This document shows positions 1 to 9,700 of a stretch of DNA of 18,034 nt, piece by piece (the first letter of the stretch is position 1; each line of letters begins with the position of its first letter). Below the pieces are notes generated by a model. That model saw only the letters and a list, made by a program, of their open reading frames with translations, searched no databases and was not told the origin of the DNA. This DNA is from Bacteroidota bacterium (GTDB lineage: Bacteria; Bacteroidota; Bacteroidia; Bacteroidales; Rikenellaceae): assembly GCA_023413645.1 (NCBI GenBank), contig JAEZPN010000007.1, positions 1 through 18,034 of the forward strand. Reading direction: 5' to 3'. A program made the position numbers and the translations under genes.

Positions 1-1214
1 CCCTTAGTAAGCTCAACCTCCCACTTTCTTGTCTCAGCGTCAGACTCGAAGATAACGAGCTCCTCGCTGCCAGCAACGATAGCCTCAGCAACTGCAGAAG
101 GATCAGCAGATACATCACCTGTTACGAAAGCAAACTTGTAAGAAGCAACATCACCACCAAGCGCGAAGTTGAAGATAGCCTTAGCTGTAGAACCATCAGC
201 AGATACATACATACCATCGTAAGATGCAGATATATCGTAGTTTACGAACTCTGTGCCAGGCAAGTAGAACTGCATGAAACCATTTGCGTTAGCTGCGTTG
301 TCGAAATAACCGAGGTACTGACCACCAGCGAAAGCAGCGAGCTCAACAGCACCCTGAGGGAACTTGATAATGCCATCCTGCAAAAGGATAGGAGTGTCCT
401 CGTATACCATGAAAGCCAAATCGTATGCACCATCAACGTTTACGTTCATTGATACCATGCAAGCCTTCTTAGTATTAGTACCGTCTGACAACTCGATAAT
501 CTCACCAGCGATTACGTTGTTAGGATCAGCAACATCGAACTCAACGTAAGTAGTGTCATTGCTAATGAATGTCATCCATGATGGAACAAGACCCCACATA
601 GCGCCGAGAGTTGCAGGAGTGTAAACATCCTTAGCACGGAGACGGTTAGACTCCAACTCGTGCTTCTCGAACTCTACGTAAGCACCAAGACCACGGAAAC
701 CGTCGGGCTCAGCGAACATCATACAAAGTACCTCATCGAAGTAGATACCCTCACCCATAGAGATCCAAGGCTCGGGAACCATGATAGTATAAGTATACTC
801 AGCAATAGCATAATTAGAAGCCTGCTTCTCATCAAGCTTGATAGTAAGAGCATACTTCTCACCAAGGTTAAGCTGTGAACCGTCGAAAGTGATAGTCAAC
901 TTAGATTCCTTCTCGCCAGCAGCGAACTCTACCTGTGAAGGGATTGTGAACAACTGAACCTCCTTGCCAGCTGCGTCGAGCTGCTGAGCACGGAGTGATA
1001 CACTTGCTGCCTCATCTGCGTTGTTACGTGCTACAGCGATATCTACAGATGTATCAGTAGCAGCAACAACGAAACCAGATGTGCTGGGGAAGTAAACACC
1101 CATATTTGTATCCTGAGGACCGGGTGTCCAATCTGCATACTTGTGCTCGCAAGATGCGAATGTGAGCGCACCTACTACAGCAAGAAGCAGATATATAAAT
1201 TTAAACTTTTTCAT
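1..1214 (-). CDS. SusE/SusF-position surface lipoprotein with N-terminal Ig/Calx-beta-like domain (partial)
   Basis: The frame is open from an ATG at 1214 to the window edge, giving 404 codons with no stop, so the C-terminus is missing. The N-terminus is a lipoprotein signal: a basic start, a hydrophobic stretch and a lipobox ending in Cys22 (LTFASC). Residues about 38-150 resemble the Ig-like/Calx-beta type domain common in Bacteroidetes surface lipoproteins (VYFP start, a SVSLRA-type strand, then a 'fxIPSxVxFAAGEKES' segment). The rest is beta-rich and I do not recognise its fold. It is third in the operon, 37 bp after the SusD-like gene, the position of SusE/SusF-like glycan-binding lipoproteins. 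Family knowledge suggests an outer-membrane, outward-facing ligand-binding role beside the SusCD complex; the ligand is unknown. Codons favour T- or A-ending forms (GCT, GGT, ACT), as in the two genes before it. Confidence 0.8.
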   Translation of the reverse strand, partial: MKKFKFIYLLLAVVGALTFASCEHKYADWTPGPQDTNMGVYFPSTSGFVVAATDTSVDIAVARNNADEAASVSLRAQQLDAAGKEVQLFTIPSQVEFAAGEKESKLTITFDGSQLNLGEKYALTIKLDEKQASNYAIAEYTYTIMVPEPWISMGEGIYFDEVLCMMFAEPDGFRGLGAYVEFEKHELESNRLRAKDVYTPATLGAMWGLVPSWMTFISNDTTYVEFDVADPNNVIAGEIIELSDGTNTKKACMVSMNVNVDGAYDLAFMVYEDTPILLQDGIIKFPQGAVELAAFAGGQYLGYFDNAANANGFMQFYLPGTEFVNYDISASYDGMYVSADGSTAKAIFNFALGGDVASYKFAFVTGDVSADPSAVAEAIVAGSEELVIFESDAETRKWEVELTK

Positions 1215-1251
1215 ACTTTTCTTTTTTTTCGTTTTTAGCACCTACTAATAA

Positions 1252-2982
1252 TTACATCTTAACGTATGAAATTACGTCGGTAGGATCAGGATTATTGTCC
1301 TCCGCCTTGATGCCCAAGTTAACCTGAGTCTCTGACTGAGGAATCTGAGGAGTCCAGAAAGGCAAACGACCATCTGTGTTGAAACGACGCTGAGGATCGT
1401 AGTTTGTGCCAGGATAAGCACACTGTACGCCCTTGTTCAAACGCTTCATATCGTACATTACCTGACCCTCGCCCCAGAACTCGATACCCTTCTGGAAGAT
1501 GATCTCGTCTACGATATCCTGAGTCTTGATAGCATAGCTTGAGTCACGGTTACCCATGAATGAACCAAGCATCATAGCAGCTGCATCAGGACCCTGAGTG
1601 TGTGCGATAGCCTCCATCTCGATGAAGTACATCTCCTCGCAACGCATCAAAGGAACAGCGATAGCACCAGCAGTCATGTAGTCAGTACGGTTACCCTGTG
1701 CAGGACGGAACTTGAAGAATGAGTATGGAGCAGTTACCATATACTCCTCAAGTGTAATCTGAGTGTAAGGTGCGAATGCTGCATAGTCCTCAGCAGACTT
1801 AGCTGCATCTGCTACGTAAACATCCTGATCCAACTCCTCATTGTACACAATAGTGAAGTGGTCGGGGCTAATGATAAGCTTCTTACGGAAGTCGCCATCA
1901 CCAAGACGCTCATAAGCCTTAGAACCAACGCCAGGGTTAGTGAACTGGCAGTAGCCGTAAGCAGCCTCAGGAGCCATGTGTGCAGGGAACTGGTGGAGGT
2001 TACCAGGAACAGTATCTGTAGAGTGGAATAGAGTCCACATCCAAGAAGATGCCTTAGTATTGAAACCTGTTGTAACGTTAGTCCACTCAGCCTCGCTCAT
2101 GATAGCACCACCGAACTCGTCGATAGCCTTGCGAGCGTACTCAGCAGCCAAAGCGTATGCCTCGTTACCCTCGGGAAGTGAGCCGTTCAAACCATCCTCG
2201 AAACCGCCCAACCAGAGGTATACACGTGCGTAGAGACCGTAAACTACAGCCAAAGTAGGATCTGTATTTGCGATAGGAGCGTAGTCAGGTGACTGGAATG
2301 CCTCCTCAGCAAATGCCAAGTCGCTAAGAATGAATGTGAACATCTCCTCACGAGTAGCACGAGGATTGCTCTTCGCTGCAGACTCATCAGTGAACTCGTT
2401 TACGATAGGCACTGTAAGACCTGCAACTGTCATCTGCTTAGTTGTGTAGTCTGCGTTGTCAACATACATACACTCAAACAAACGAGCAAGATCAAGGTAG
2501 AAACTTGCACGATATGTACGAGCGATAGCTGAGTATGAAGCCAAATCATCATTACCCTCTGTCAATGTGATAACATCGTTACAAGACTTGATCTGAGGAT
2601 AGTATGTGTACCAGAAGTGTACAGGCATCCAACCAGTTGCGCCGTAACCTTTACCCCAAGCACCCATCATGAAACGGTTATAACCAGTAGCGTTACCCAT
2701 AGTCCAACCGTTAGTAACAACAAGCTGTGCAGCCTGATCGTTATAAACACCTACTGAGGGGAAACCGAAGTCTGTGTGCTCCCAACCACCGTAGCAAGGT
2801 GCAAGCATACCACGTGGAATACCCTTGAGCAAGTTAGTGGCAACGACATCCATCTGACCACCCATAAGCTGCTCCTGAGTAATGGTGCTGGTTTTGGGAT
2901 AAGTCTCGCGGATACAACCACTAAGCGCGAGAGTTGCACCAAGCGCAACAATCGCAGTTGTCAATATCTTTGTCAATTTCAT
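1252..2982 (-). CDS. SusD/RagB-family outer-membrane nutrient-binding lipoprotein
   Basis: This 576-residue protein has a clear lipoprotein signal peptide with lipobox ALSGC (Cys23). The length and architecture fit the SusD/RagB family: a helical TPR-like N-terminal half (for example YRASFYLDLARLFECMY around residue 155), and a C-terminal part with the RCEEMYFIEMEAIA helix and an arginine/phenylalanine-rich end. SusD proteins sit on the outer face of the outer membrane as a lid on the SusC barrel and capture the substrate before import. The gene starts 20 bp after the SusC-like stop, so the two are cotranscribed and presumably form the usual SusC2D2 complex. Nothing in the sequence reveals the substrate: no enzyme gene is adjacent, and SusD ligand sites cannot be read from sequence. 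Confidence 0.96.
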   Translation of the reverse strand: MKLTKILTTAIVALGATLALSGCIRETYPKTSTITQEQLMGGQMDVVATNLLKGIPRGMLAPCYGGWEHTDFGFPSVGVYNDQAAQLVVTNGWTMGNATGYNRFMMGAWGKGYGATGWMPVHFWYTYYPQIKSCNDVITLTEGNDDLASYSAIARTYRASFYLDLARLFECMYVDNADYTTKQMTVAGLTVPIVNEFTDESAAKSNPRATREEMFTFILSDLAFAEEAFQSPDYAPIANTDPTLAVVYGLYARVYLWLGGFEDGLNGSLPEGNEAYALAAEYARKAIDEFGGAIMSEAEWTNVTTGFNTKASSWMWTLFHSTDTVPGNLHQFPAHMAPEAAYGYCQFTNPGVGSKAYERLGDGDFRKKLIISPDHFTIVYNEELDQDVYVADAAKSAEDYAAFAPYTQITLEEYMVTAPYSFFKFRPAQGNRTDYMTAGAIAVPLMRCEEMYFIEMEAIAHTQGPDAAAMMLGSFMGNRDSSYAIKTQDIVDEIIFQKGIEFWGEGQVMYDMKRLNKGVQCAYPGTNYDPQRRFNTDGRLPFWTPQIPQSETQVNLGIKAEDNNPDPTDVISYVKM

Positions 2983-3002
2983 AATCTTATACCTTATTTA
3001 AA

Positions 3003-6000
3003 TTAGAATGTCAAGGTTACACCACCAGAGATTGTACGGATTGGTGAGTACTGACCTGTACCTGTACCACGAGGATCGAAGCCCTTACGTGCTGACCAGT
3101 ACCATACATTGTCGCATGCCATGTAAACACGCAAGTTCTGGATGTGACCCTTCCACCACTTAGCTGGGAAGTTATAACCAACGTTGATGTTAGAGATGTT
3201 CAAGTAGTTAGTGCTGATCAAGAAACGAGTTGATGTAGCGCTTACATACTCATCACCATACTGGAAACGTGGAATGTTGCTATCTTTGTTCTCAGGTGTC
3301 CATGCGTCCAACAAGTCGAGGTGGTAGTTCTTACCAAGTGACGAAGCTGTTGAGTTGTTCATGTAACCAGCGTATGAACCATCGATAGTTGTACCACCGA
3401 GCTGGTAGTCAAATGCGATTGAGAGGTCGAAACCGTAAGCATACAATGATGTGCCGAAACCACCAAATACGTCAGCCAAAGTAGAATCGTAAAGCTTCTT
3501 TGAATCGGGGTCAGAGCTGATATCACCGTAGTTTGTAGTAGCCTTCCACTCATCCTTTGTGATGTTGCCATCCTCATCCTTCTCGAGGAGGTGCTTATTC
3601 CACTTTGACTTACCAGTCTCAGAATCTACGCCCAAATACTCGTGGATGTAGAGAGTGTTCAAAGGAAGGCCCTCAGCAAGGAATGTAGAACCAGAGATGA
3701 AACCTGCGTGGCCATCAACTACGCGGTCCTTACGAGACTCAGGCAAAGACAATACCTTATTCTTAACCCATGTAAGGTTAGCGTTAACTGACCATACAAC
3801 GTTCTTAGCACGGATGATATCGCCGTTCAATACGAGCTCGACACCAGTATTTGCCATATCACCAATGTTGTCATAGTATGAAGAGTAACCCATTGATGGA
3901 GCTACGGGAACTGCGAACAACATGTCAGTAGTCTTACGATAGAAGAAATCCAAGCTACCAGACAAACGATCGTTCCACAAACCGAACTCAACACCGACGT
4001 TCAAGTTAGAGTTAGTCTCCCAAGTGATCTTCTCGTTACCCTTCTGACCGAACATGATAGAGATACCATCGTTACCGTCGTTCTCAACAGCGTAGAGGTC
4101 TGTGTACATGTACTGACCGATAGAGTCGTTACCCTGTGAACCGTAAGATGCCTTAACCTTCAACATGTTGAACTCAGGAACATTGAACCATGACTCACGG
4201 TTGATGATCCATGCAGCACCTACTGACCAGAAGTTACCCCAACGGTGATCAGGGTGGAAGCGTGAAGATGCGTCACGACGATATGATGCTGATGCGAAGA
4301 TGCGACCATCATACTCGTACATACCACGAACGAAGTAACCCTCGTTTACGTACTCACCGAATGATGAAGCTGAAGACTTACCATCAACGATAGCACCGTT
4401 AAGCTCGAGGTTGTCTGTAGAATAAACGTTAGTCTTGAAACCGCTCAAGCTGTATGAACGCAAGTTATAAGTCTCGTGACCGAGCAAAACCTGGATGTTG
4501 TGCTCCTCGTTTGCACCGAATGACTTATTGTAGTTCAACAACTGCTGCAAGTTGTGGTTGTAAGTACGGCCGTGTGACTTGCTTACAACACCCTTGTTAG
4601 CTGCAAACTGACCATAGTATGGGTTCTTCAAAGATGTAGAACGTGTCTCGTCGATAGTTACTGAACCGTTCAATGTAAGAACCAAACCAGGGATGATAGT
4701 GAAATCTGCGAAACCGCTTACAGAGAAGGCGTTACCCTCAGAGTTAGCCTCATCCAACCAGATGTTCTGCAAGGGGTTAGACTGTGAACCAGAGAAACGA
4801 GTAAGACCCCAGATAGAACCGTCACCAGTATCGTAAAGAGGCCACTTGTTGTCGTAGTCCTTACCGTAGTAGTCGTGACCAGCGCGGTTATCCTCATACA
4901 TGATGTTACCCTCGCCATCGCGGATGTACACGGGATAGATAGGAGCCATATCACCTACAGCAGCAAATACGTCACCAGTAGAACCGTCACCCTCGTTAGA
5001 AGATGAAGCACCGTTCCAGTTGAAGTTTGTGTAGCTCATGTTAGCACCAACCTTCAACCACTTCTTTGCCTGGTAGTCAGCACGCAAACGTGCAGTGTAA
5101 CGGTACATGTTTGAACCATCAGTAATACCTGTGTTGTTCAAGTAACCGAATGAAGCGAAGAAGTTAGACTTCTCAGATGCAGCAGCAATTGAGAGGTTGT
5201 ACTCCTGACGGAATGAAGGATCGTACAACTCATCGTACCAATCATCAGGTGTAACGGTGTACTCCTGACCATTGTAAGAGAACTTACGACCAAGTGTAGC
5301 GTTAGGATTCAACTTACCGTTTGAACCGATAAGAGTCTGACCTGCAGGAACAGTGTAAACATTGTAACCAAGACCACCATCACCAGTTGAAAGCATTGCC
5401 TGGTTAGCAGCGATATGAGCGGCTGCTGAGTCATACTTCAACTCGTTCTCATAGTAACGCTTCAAAGATGAGTAGTGCATCTCATAGTACTGACCGGGAT
5501 CACGAGTGTAGTCGTAGAGCTGACGAGCTGCCATGTTAACACCCCACTTAGCGTCGAAGTTAACACGTGCATCACCAACCTTAGCGCGCTTTGTAGTAAC
5601 CATGATAACACCGTTAGCACCACGTGCACCATAAAGTGCGTTAGATGCAGCATCCTTCAAGACAGTCATTGTCTCGATATCAGCCATGTTAAGGTTGTTA
5701 AGGTCACCCTCATAAGGCACACCATCAACTACCCACAAAGGATCGTTACCTGCGTTGATAGAACCGATACCGCGGATACGGATAGTAGGCTCTGAACCAA
5801 GTGAACCTGAACCCTGTGAAGTCTGAAGACCTGCTACCTTACCTGAAAGGGCATTAGCAACAGATGATGACTGAGTCTTCACGATATCATCCGACTTGAT
5901 AGTCGCAGCTGAACCTGTGAAGGCCTCCTTCTTTGCAGTACCGAACGCCTGTACGACAACCTCCTCGATCTGCTCTGAGTCAGGAACGAGTGTTACGTCT

Positions 6001-6278
6001 ACAACCGTACGACCTGCAACAGCAACTGTCTGAGTCTGGTAGCCCAAATAAGAAACAACCAGGTTAGCATCAGCAGATGCCGCAATCTCAAAATAACCGG
6101 CAAGATCAGTTGATGTGCCTCGGGTAGTACCCTCGACTACAACTGCCGCTCCGATAACTGGTGAACCAGTTTCATCGGTCACTGTACCGGTAACACGCTG
6201 ACCTTGAGCAAATGCGCCGAAGCAGCCCAAGAGCAGAGTTGCAACCATTGATAGTACAACTTTTTTAACCATAAGCAT
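3003..6278 (-). CDS. SusC/RagA-family TonB-linked outer-membrane transporter
   Basis: This 1091-residue TonB-dependent transporter has an N-terminal signal peptide (likely cleavage after AFA at residue 24). A carboxypeptidase-D regulatory-like domain covers about 28-98 (GTVTDETGSPVIGA ... SYLGYQTQ). A TonB-box-like EEVVVQAFG lies near 105-113. The plug (about 115-235) carries the SusC signature: IRIRGIGSINAGNDPLWVVDG, then VLKDAASNALYGARGANGVI. A long beta-barrel ends in a terminal Phe (GGVTLTF). It imports a substrate captured by SusD using TonB/ExbBD energy. The start could be the ATG at 6278 or the one two codons later at 6272 (MVKKVVLS); no ribosome-binding sequence decides between them. 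It is first in a SusC-SusD-lipoprotein operon read from the promoter at 6416-6446. The substrate is unknown. T- or A-ending codons suggest strong expression. Confidence 0.97.
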   Translation of the reverse strand: MLMVKKVVLSMVATLLLGCFGAFAQGQRVTGTVTDETGSPVIGAAVVVEGTTRGTSTDLAGYFEIAASADANLVVSYLGYQTQTVAVAGRTVVDVTLVPDSEQIEEVVVQAFGTAKKEAFTGSAATIKSDDIVKTQSSSVANALSGKVAGLQTSQGSGSLGSEPTIRIRGIGSINAGNDPLWVVDGVPYEGDLNNLNMADIETMTVLKDAASNALYGARGANGVIMVTTKRAKVGDARVNFDAKWGVNMAARQLYDYTRDPGQYYEMHYSSLKRYYENELKYDSAAAHIAANQAMLSTGDGGLGYNVYTVPAGQTLIGSNGKLNPNATLGRKFSYNGQEYTVTPDDWYDELYDPSFRQEYNLSIAAASEKSNFFASFGYLNNTGITDGSNMYRYTARLRADYQAKKWLKVGANMSYTNFNWNGASSSNEGDGSTGDVFAAVGDMAPIYPVYIRDGEGNIMYEDNRAGHDYYGKDYDNKWPLYDTGDGSIWGLTRFSGSQSNPLQNIWLDEANSEGNAFSVSGFADFTIIPGLVLTLNGSVTIDETRSTSLKNPYYGQFAANKGVVSKSHGRTYNHNLQQLLNYNKSFGANEEHNIQVLLGHETYNLRSYSLSGFKTNVYSTDNLELNGAIVDGKSSASSFGEYVNEGYFVRGMYEYDGRIFASASYRRDASSRFHPDHRWGNFWSVGAAWIINRESWFNVPEFNMLKVKASYGSQGNDSIGQYMYTDLYAVENDGNDGISIMFGQKGNEKITWETNSNLNVGVEFGLWNDRLSGSLDFFYRKTTDMLFAVPVAPSMGYSSYYDNIGDMANTGVELVLNGDIIRAKNVVWSVNANLTWVKNKVLSLPESRKDRVVDGHAGFISGSTFLAEGLPLNTLYIHEYLGVDSETGKSKWNKHLLEKDEDGNITKDEWKATTNYGDISSDPDSKKLYDSTLADVFGGFGTSLYAYGFDLSIAFDYQLGGTTIDGSYAGYMNNSTASSLGKNYHLDLLDAWTPENKDSNIPRFQYGDEYVSATSTRFLISTNYLNISNINVGYNFPAKWWKGHIQNLRVYMACDNVWYWSARKGFDPRGTGTGQYSPIRTISGGVTLTF

Positions 6279-6365
6279 TAGTTTTTAATGAAAAAAAATT
6301 TGTATAAAGTTTTAAAGTTTGTTTCTTTCCCCTACGCCTCAAGCATACCCCTCTCTGTTGCTCAT

Positions 6366-6384
6366 TCGGCGCAAAGCGAACCGA
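6366..6384 (-). promoter_or_regulatory. GC-rich stem-loop in the SusC leader
   Basis: Within the untranslated leader of the SusC operon, the minus strand can form TCGG-CGC paired with GCG-CCGA, with a two-base TT bulge and a TTT loop. A direct repeat of GCGAAC (6376-6381 and 6385-6390) overlaps it. It stands out as GC-rich against AT-rich surroundings. No T-run follows, so it is not a plain terminator. A role in mRNA stability or in control by an antisense RNA is possible but is inference only. Confidence 0.4.
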
Positions 6385-6415
6385 GCGAACACACTCTATG
6401 CGTAAAGTTAATGCA

Positions 6416-6446
6416 CAAAGATAACCCAATTTATTGAATTAGCAAA
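6416..6446 (-). promoter_or_regulatory. Bacteroidetes-type promoter of the SusC operon
   Basis: The minus strand reads TTTG (6446-6443), 19 bp, then TATCTTTG (6423-6416). This matches the Bacteroidetes housekeeping consensus TTTG-N19-21-TAnnTTTG completely. Transcription should begin a few bases downstream, near 6410, giving a leader of about 130 nt before the SusC start. No ECF-sigma-type promoter was noticed. Confidence 0.75.
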
Positions 6447-6614
6447 GAAATCCTCTCTTTTTTTCTACGAAAATAGCATTTATTTTATACACACAAAGCT
6501 TTTTTGCATATCCAAATAAGACAATATTTTTCCAAAACTCACTACAAAACAACCTATTTTTTAAACGAACACAACACTCCCCACACCCCCTCGGAATATT
6601 TATGTGATATGCAC

Positions 6615-6660
6615 ATTTTTTCACTTCCGAGAACAATATTAAATTTTTGTGTGAAAAAAT
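6615..6660. repeat. 10-bp perfect inverted repeat in the divergent intergenic region
   Basis: ATTTTTTCAC at 6615-6624 is exactly mirrored by GTGAAAAAAT at 6651-6660, with 26 bp between. It lies between the two divergent promoters and ends about 10 bp before the -33 region of the plus-strand promoter. It may be an operator or simply a chance product of A/T-rich DNA; the T-run content makes coincidence more likely than usual. The rest of 6447-6670 is AT-rich and shows no convincing gene. Confidence 0.35.
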
Positions 6661-6670
6661 TAACAGAACT

Positions 6671-6700
6671 ATTGCGAATAGAAAATTTTTATTATATTTG
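6671..6700 (+). promoter_or_regulatory. Bacteroidetes-type promoter of the Oar-like receptor gene
   Basis: The sequence reads ATTG (6671-6674), 18 bp, then TATATTTG (6693-6700). The -7 element fits TAnnTTTG perfectly; the -33 element is one base off and the spacer one base short. The predicted leader is about 70 nt. It contains a small GAGAC/GTCTC stem-loop (6745-6761) and, overlapping it, a four-codon reading frame ATG-AGA-CAT-AAA-TAG (6743-6757), just ahead of the real start at 6777. Confidence 0.6.
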
Positions 6701-6776
6701 CACTCGATTCTGCGCCACAAGAGCGCAGCCTAAATCTCTAACATGAGACATAAATAGTCTCCCTAAATCCTTAACT

Positions 6777-9700
6777 ATGAAGCGATTGCTTTTAACGGTC
6801 GCACTGCTTTTTGTCGTGGCAGTGGCGGGCGCTCAGGTTACTACCTCATCATTGCGTGGCGTGGTGACAGACAACGACAACAACCCCATCGCAGGCGCAG
6901 CAGTAGTTGCGCGACACGAGCCCTCTGGCTCACTCTACGGCGTATGCACAAACGCCGATGGTCACTACGCTATAAATGGTATGCGCGTAGGCGGACCATA
7001 CTCTATCGACATTAGCTATCTCGGTTACAAAAACCAGCAACACACCGTCGCAGAGATGCACGTCGGTGAGACACTCTATATCGACGCAAAACTCAAGGAG
7101 GAAACTGAACTCATTACTGAGGTTTGGGTTGTGCATACCAACCACGATGCACGCACCGAGAATTTCAATGAGCTGGAGATTGTTGAGATACCCACCGTTG
7201 ACCGCTCGATATACGACCTCACAAAGCTTATGTCCTCGGCAGTAAGCCCTGGTGCTGGCGGCATCGTGCTTGGTGGTCAGAGCACACGCTACAACGCCTT
7301 CACCATCGACGGCACATCCTCTGCCGACATCTACGGTCTCGGCACTACGGGCATGACGGGCTCGCTCACAAGCGCCAACCCCATTCCCATCGACGCCATC
7401 CGCGAGGTTGAGATCTCGACATCTACCGTAGACCTGCGCGAGAGTGGCTTTACGGGCGGCAGCATCAACGCTGTAACACGCTCAGGCAACAACAATTTCA
7501 GCGGCTCGGTATATACCTACTTCAACAACGAATCGTTCTGGGGCACAACACCTGGCAAGGACGTTGCAAACCGCACAAAGCTCTCTGAGCAGATTACAAA
7601 CATCTACGGCGTAACTCTCGGAGGCCCTATCGTCAAGGATAAGTTGCACTTCTTCGTGGCGGGCGAGTTCAACCGCGGACTTACCCCATCATCTAACTAC
7701 CCTGGTAGTGGTGTATCTGCCCTCACACTCGACGAGGCACGCCAAATCTCGGAGCGATACAAGGAGCTTACGGGCTACGACGGCGGTGGCTATGGTGAGA
7801 ACAAGATTTTAGAGATCACGGGCTCTGCTGTTGCGCGCCTCGATTGGAACATCAACAAGAGCAACCACCTATCGTTGCGCTACAACATGCTCTATGCCGA
7901 TGCTGACGCAGGCTCAAACACCGCACAGTCTTTCTACTTCGCGGGTTCGGAATACACCAATATCAACCGCACACACTCGGTTGTTGCGGAGCTTAACACA
8001 TCGAAGGATTGGGGCTCGAATGCCCTACGCCTCGGCTACACACGCCTCGAAGATGGACGCCTCACACCCGAGAGCCTGCCCGCAGTGATTATCAACGGCT
8101 TAGGCGAGAAGGGCAACGGTTCAGCAACCATCGGTACTAGTCCCTATTCGGGCTGCAATATGCTCAAGCAGGATGTCTTCATCTTTGGCGATGATGTGAC
8201 ACTCAACCTCGGCAAGCACATGCTTACGTTCGGCACCTCGAATGAGGTATATCGCGCTGATAACCTATACCTCGCAAATGCGCGCGGTACCTATACCTAC
8301 GCATCGCTCGACGACTTCCTCGCAGACAACGCTACGCAGTACGCCTACGGATACTTCGCAAGTGGCGAGAAGAATCCTCCGATGACCATGGGACAGTTTG
8401 CGCTCTACGTGCAGGATGAATATAAAATCACGAGCGACCTCACGCTAACATACGGCTTGCGTGCCGATATCCCCGTGATGTTCGACACCCCCGTAGCCAA
8501 CGAGGAGTTCAACAGCGGTTACTTTGCAAAGCACGGCACAATGACGGGCGATATTCCTCGCACACAGATACTTATCTCTCCCCGCGTGGGCATCGACTGG
8601 TGGAGCGAGGATGGAGTATGGAACCTACATGGTAGCGCAGGCATCTACACCGGTCGCATACCCTTTGTATGGCTCTCGAACTGCTATCAGAACACAGGTC
8701 TTCGCTCTGTAGGCGTGACCGTTACTAACCCCGCGGAGACACCCGCATTTAACCTCAATCCCGAGAGTGTGGGCATCGCAAGCAACCCCTCTATCGACCT
8801 TGTGGACAGCAACTTCCGCTATCCCCAGGTCTTCCGCGTTGCTGCAGGTGCAACATACAACTACAGCGGTCTAAAGCTGTCGTTAGATGCCGACTACACA
8901 AAGGGACTAAACAACATCTTCGTCGAGAACCTCGTGGCGGAGGATAATGGCAAGCGCCTCTTCGTGGGTGGCGAGGGAAGTCACTCATCAGCAACATATT
9001 ACGACGCCGTAACCAAGGACTACGCAGCGGTATATCGCTTGAGCAACACGCAGAAGGGCTACTCGTGGTCAGTAACAGCACGCGCCGAGTACGATTTTGC
9101 CTACGCTCTTGCTGGCGTTCGTGTAGCAGCGGCATACACCTTCTCGCAGTCGAAGAGCATAAACGATGGCGTATCGGCACAGGCATCCTCTAACTGGGGT
9201 CGCAACTACGCCGTGGATAGCAACGCCCCTGAGTTGAGCAACTCGCTCTACGAGTTCCCCCACAAGGTTGTAGCGACAATCTCGTACAACAACCGATATG
9301 GCCTCTTCGGCACCAATGTAATGTTGCTTTATAATGGTTACTCTGGCGAGCACTACTCACTCACATACGCCAAGGGCAAGGTAGATGTAAATGGCGATAG
9401 CTATCGTGGCAACTCACTGATTTACATCCCTACCGAGGCAGAGATGAACACTATGCTATGGGCTGACGACACATCAGCAGCAGCATTTAACGACTACATC
9501 AAGGCAGATAAATATCTTCAATCGCACCGAGGTAAGTTTGCCGAGCGCAACTCACACTCATTGCCCTTTGTACACCGCCTCGATTTGCATATTGCGCAGT
9601 CGTTCTACTTCAAGAAGGGCATCATAATGAGCAACCGCGAGCAGCGCGTAGAGCTCACGCTCGATGTTATAAACCTCAGCAACCTTATCTGCCGCTCATG

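Noticed and set aside
6218..6229. Lipobox-like LLGC in the SusC signal peptide, suggesting a lipoprotein
   Set aside because: SusC proteins are beta-barrels with type I signals, and a normal AFA|Q cleavage site follows directly.
6439..6746. Short frames on both strands in the divergent intergenic region
   Set aside because: They overlap each other and both promoters, and their products are Lys/Asn/Phe-rich as expected from AT-rich noncoding DNA.
8791..9353. Open frames on the minus strand inside the Oar-like receptor gene
   Set aside because: They lie antisense to a well-supported gene, are rich in Arg, Cys and Ser as expected for shadow frames, and have no promoter.
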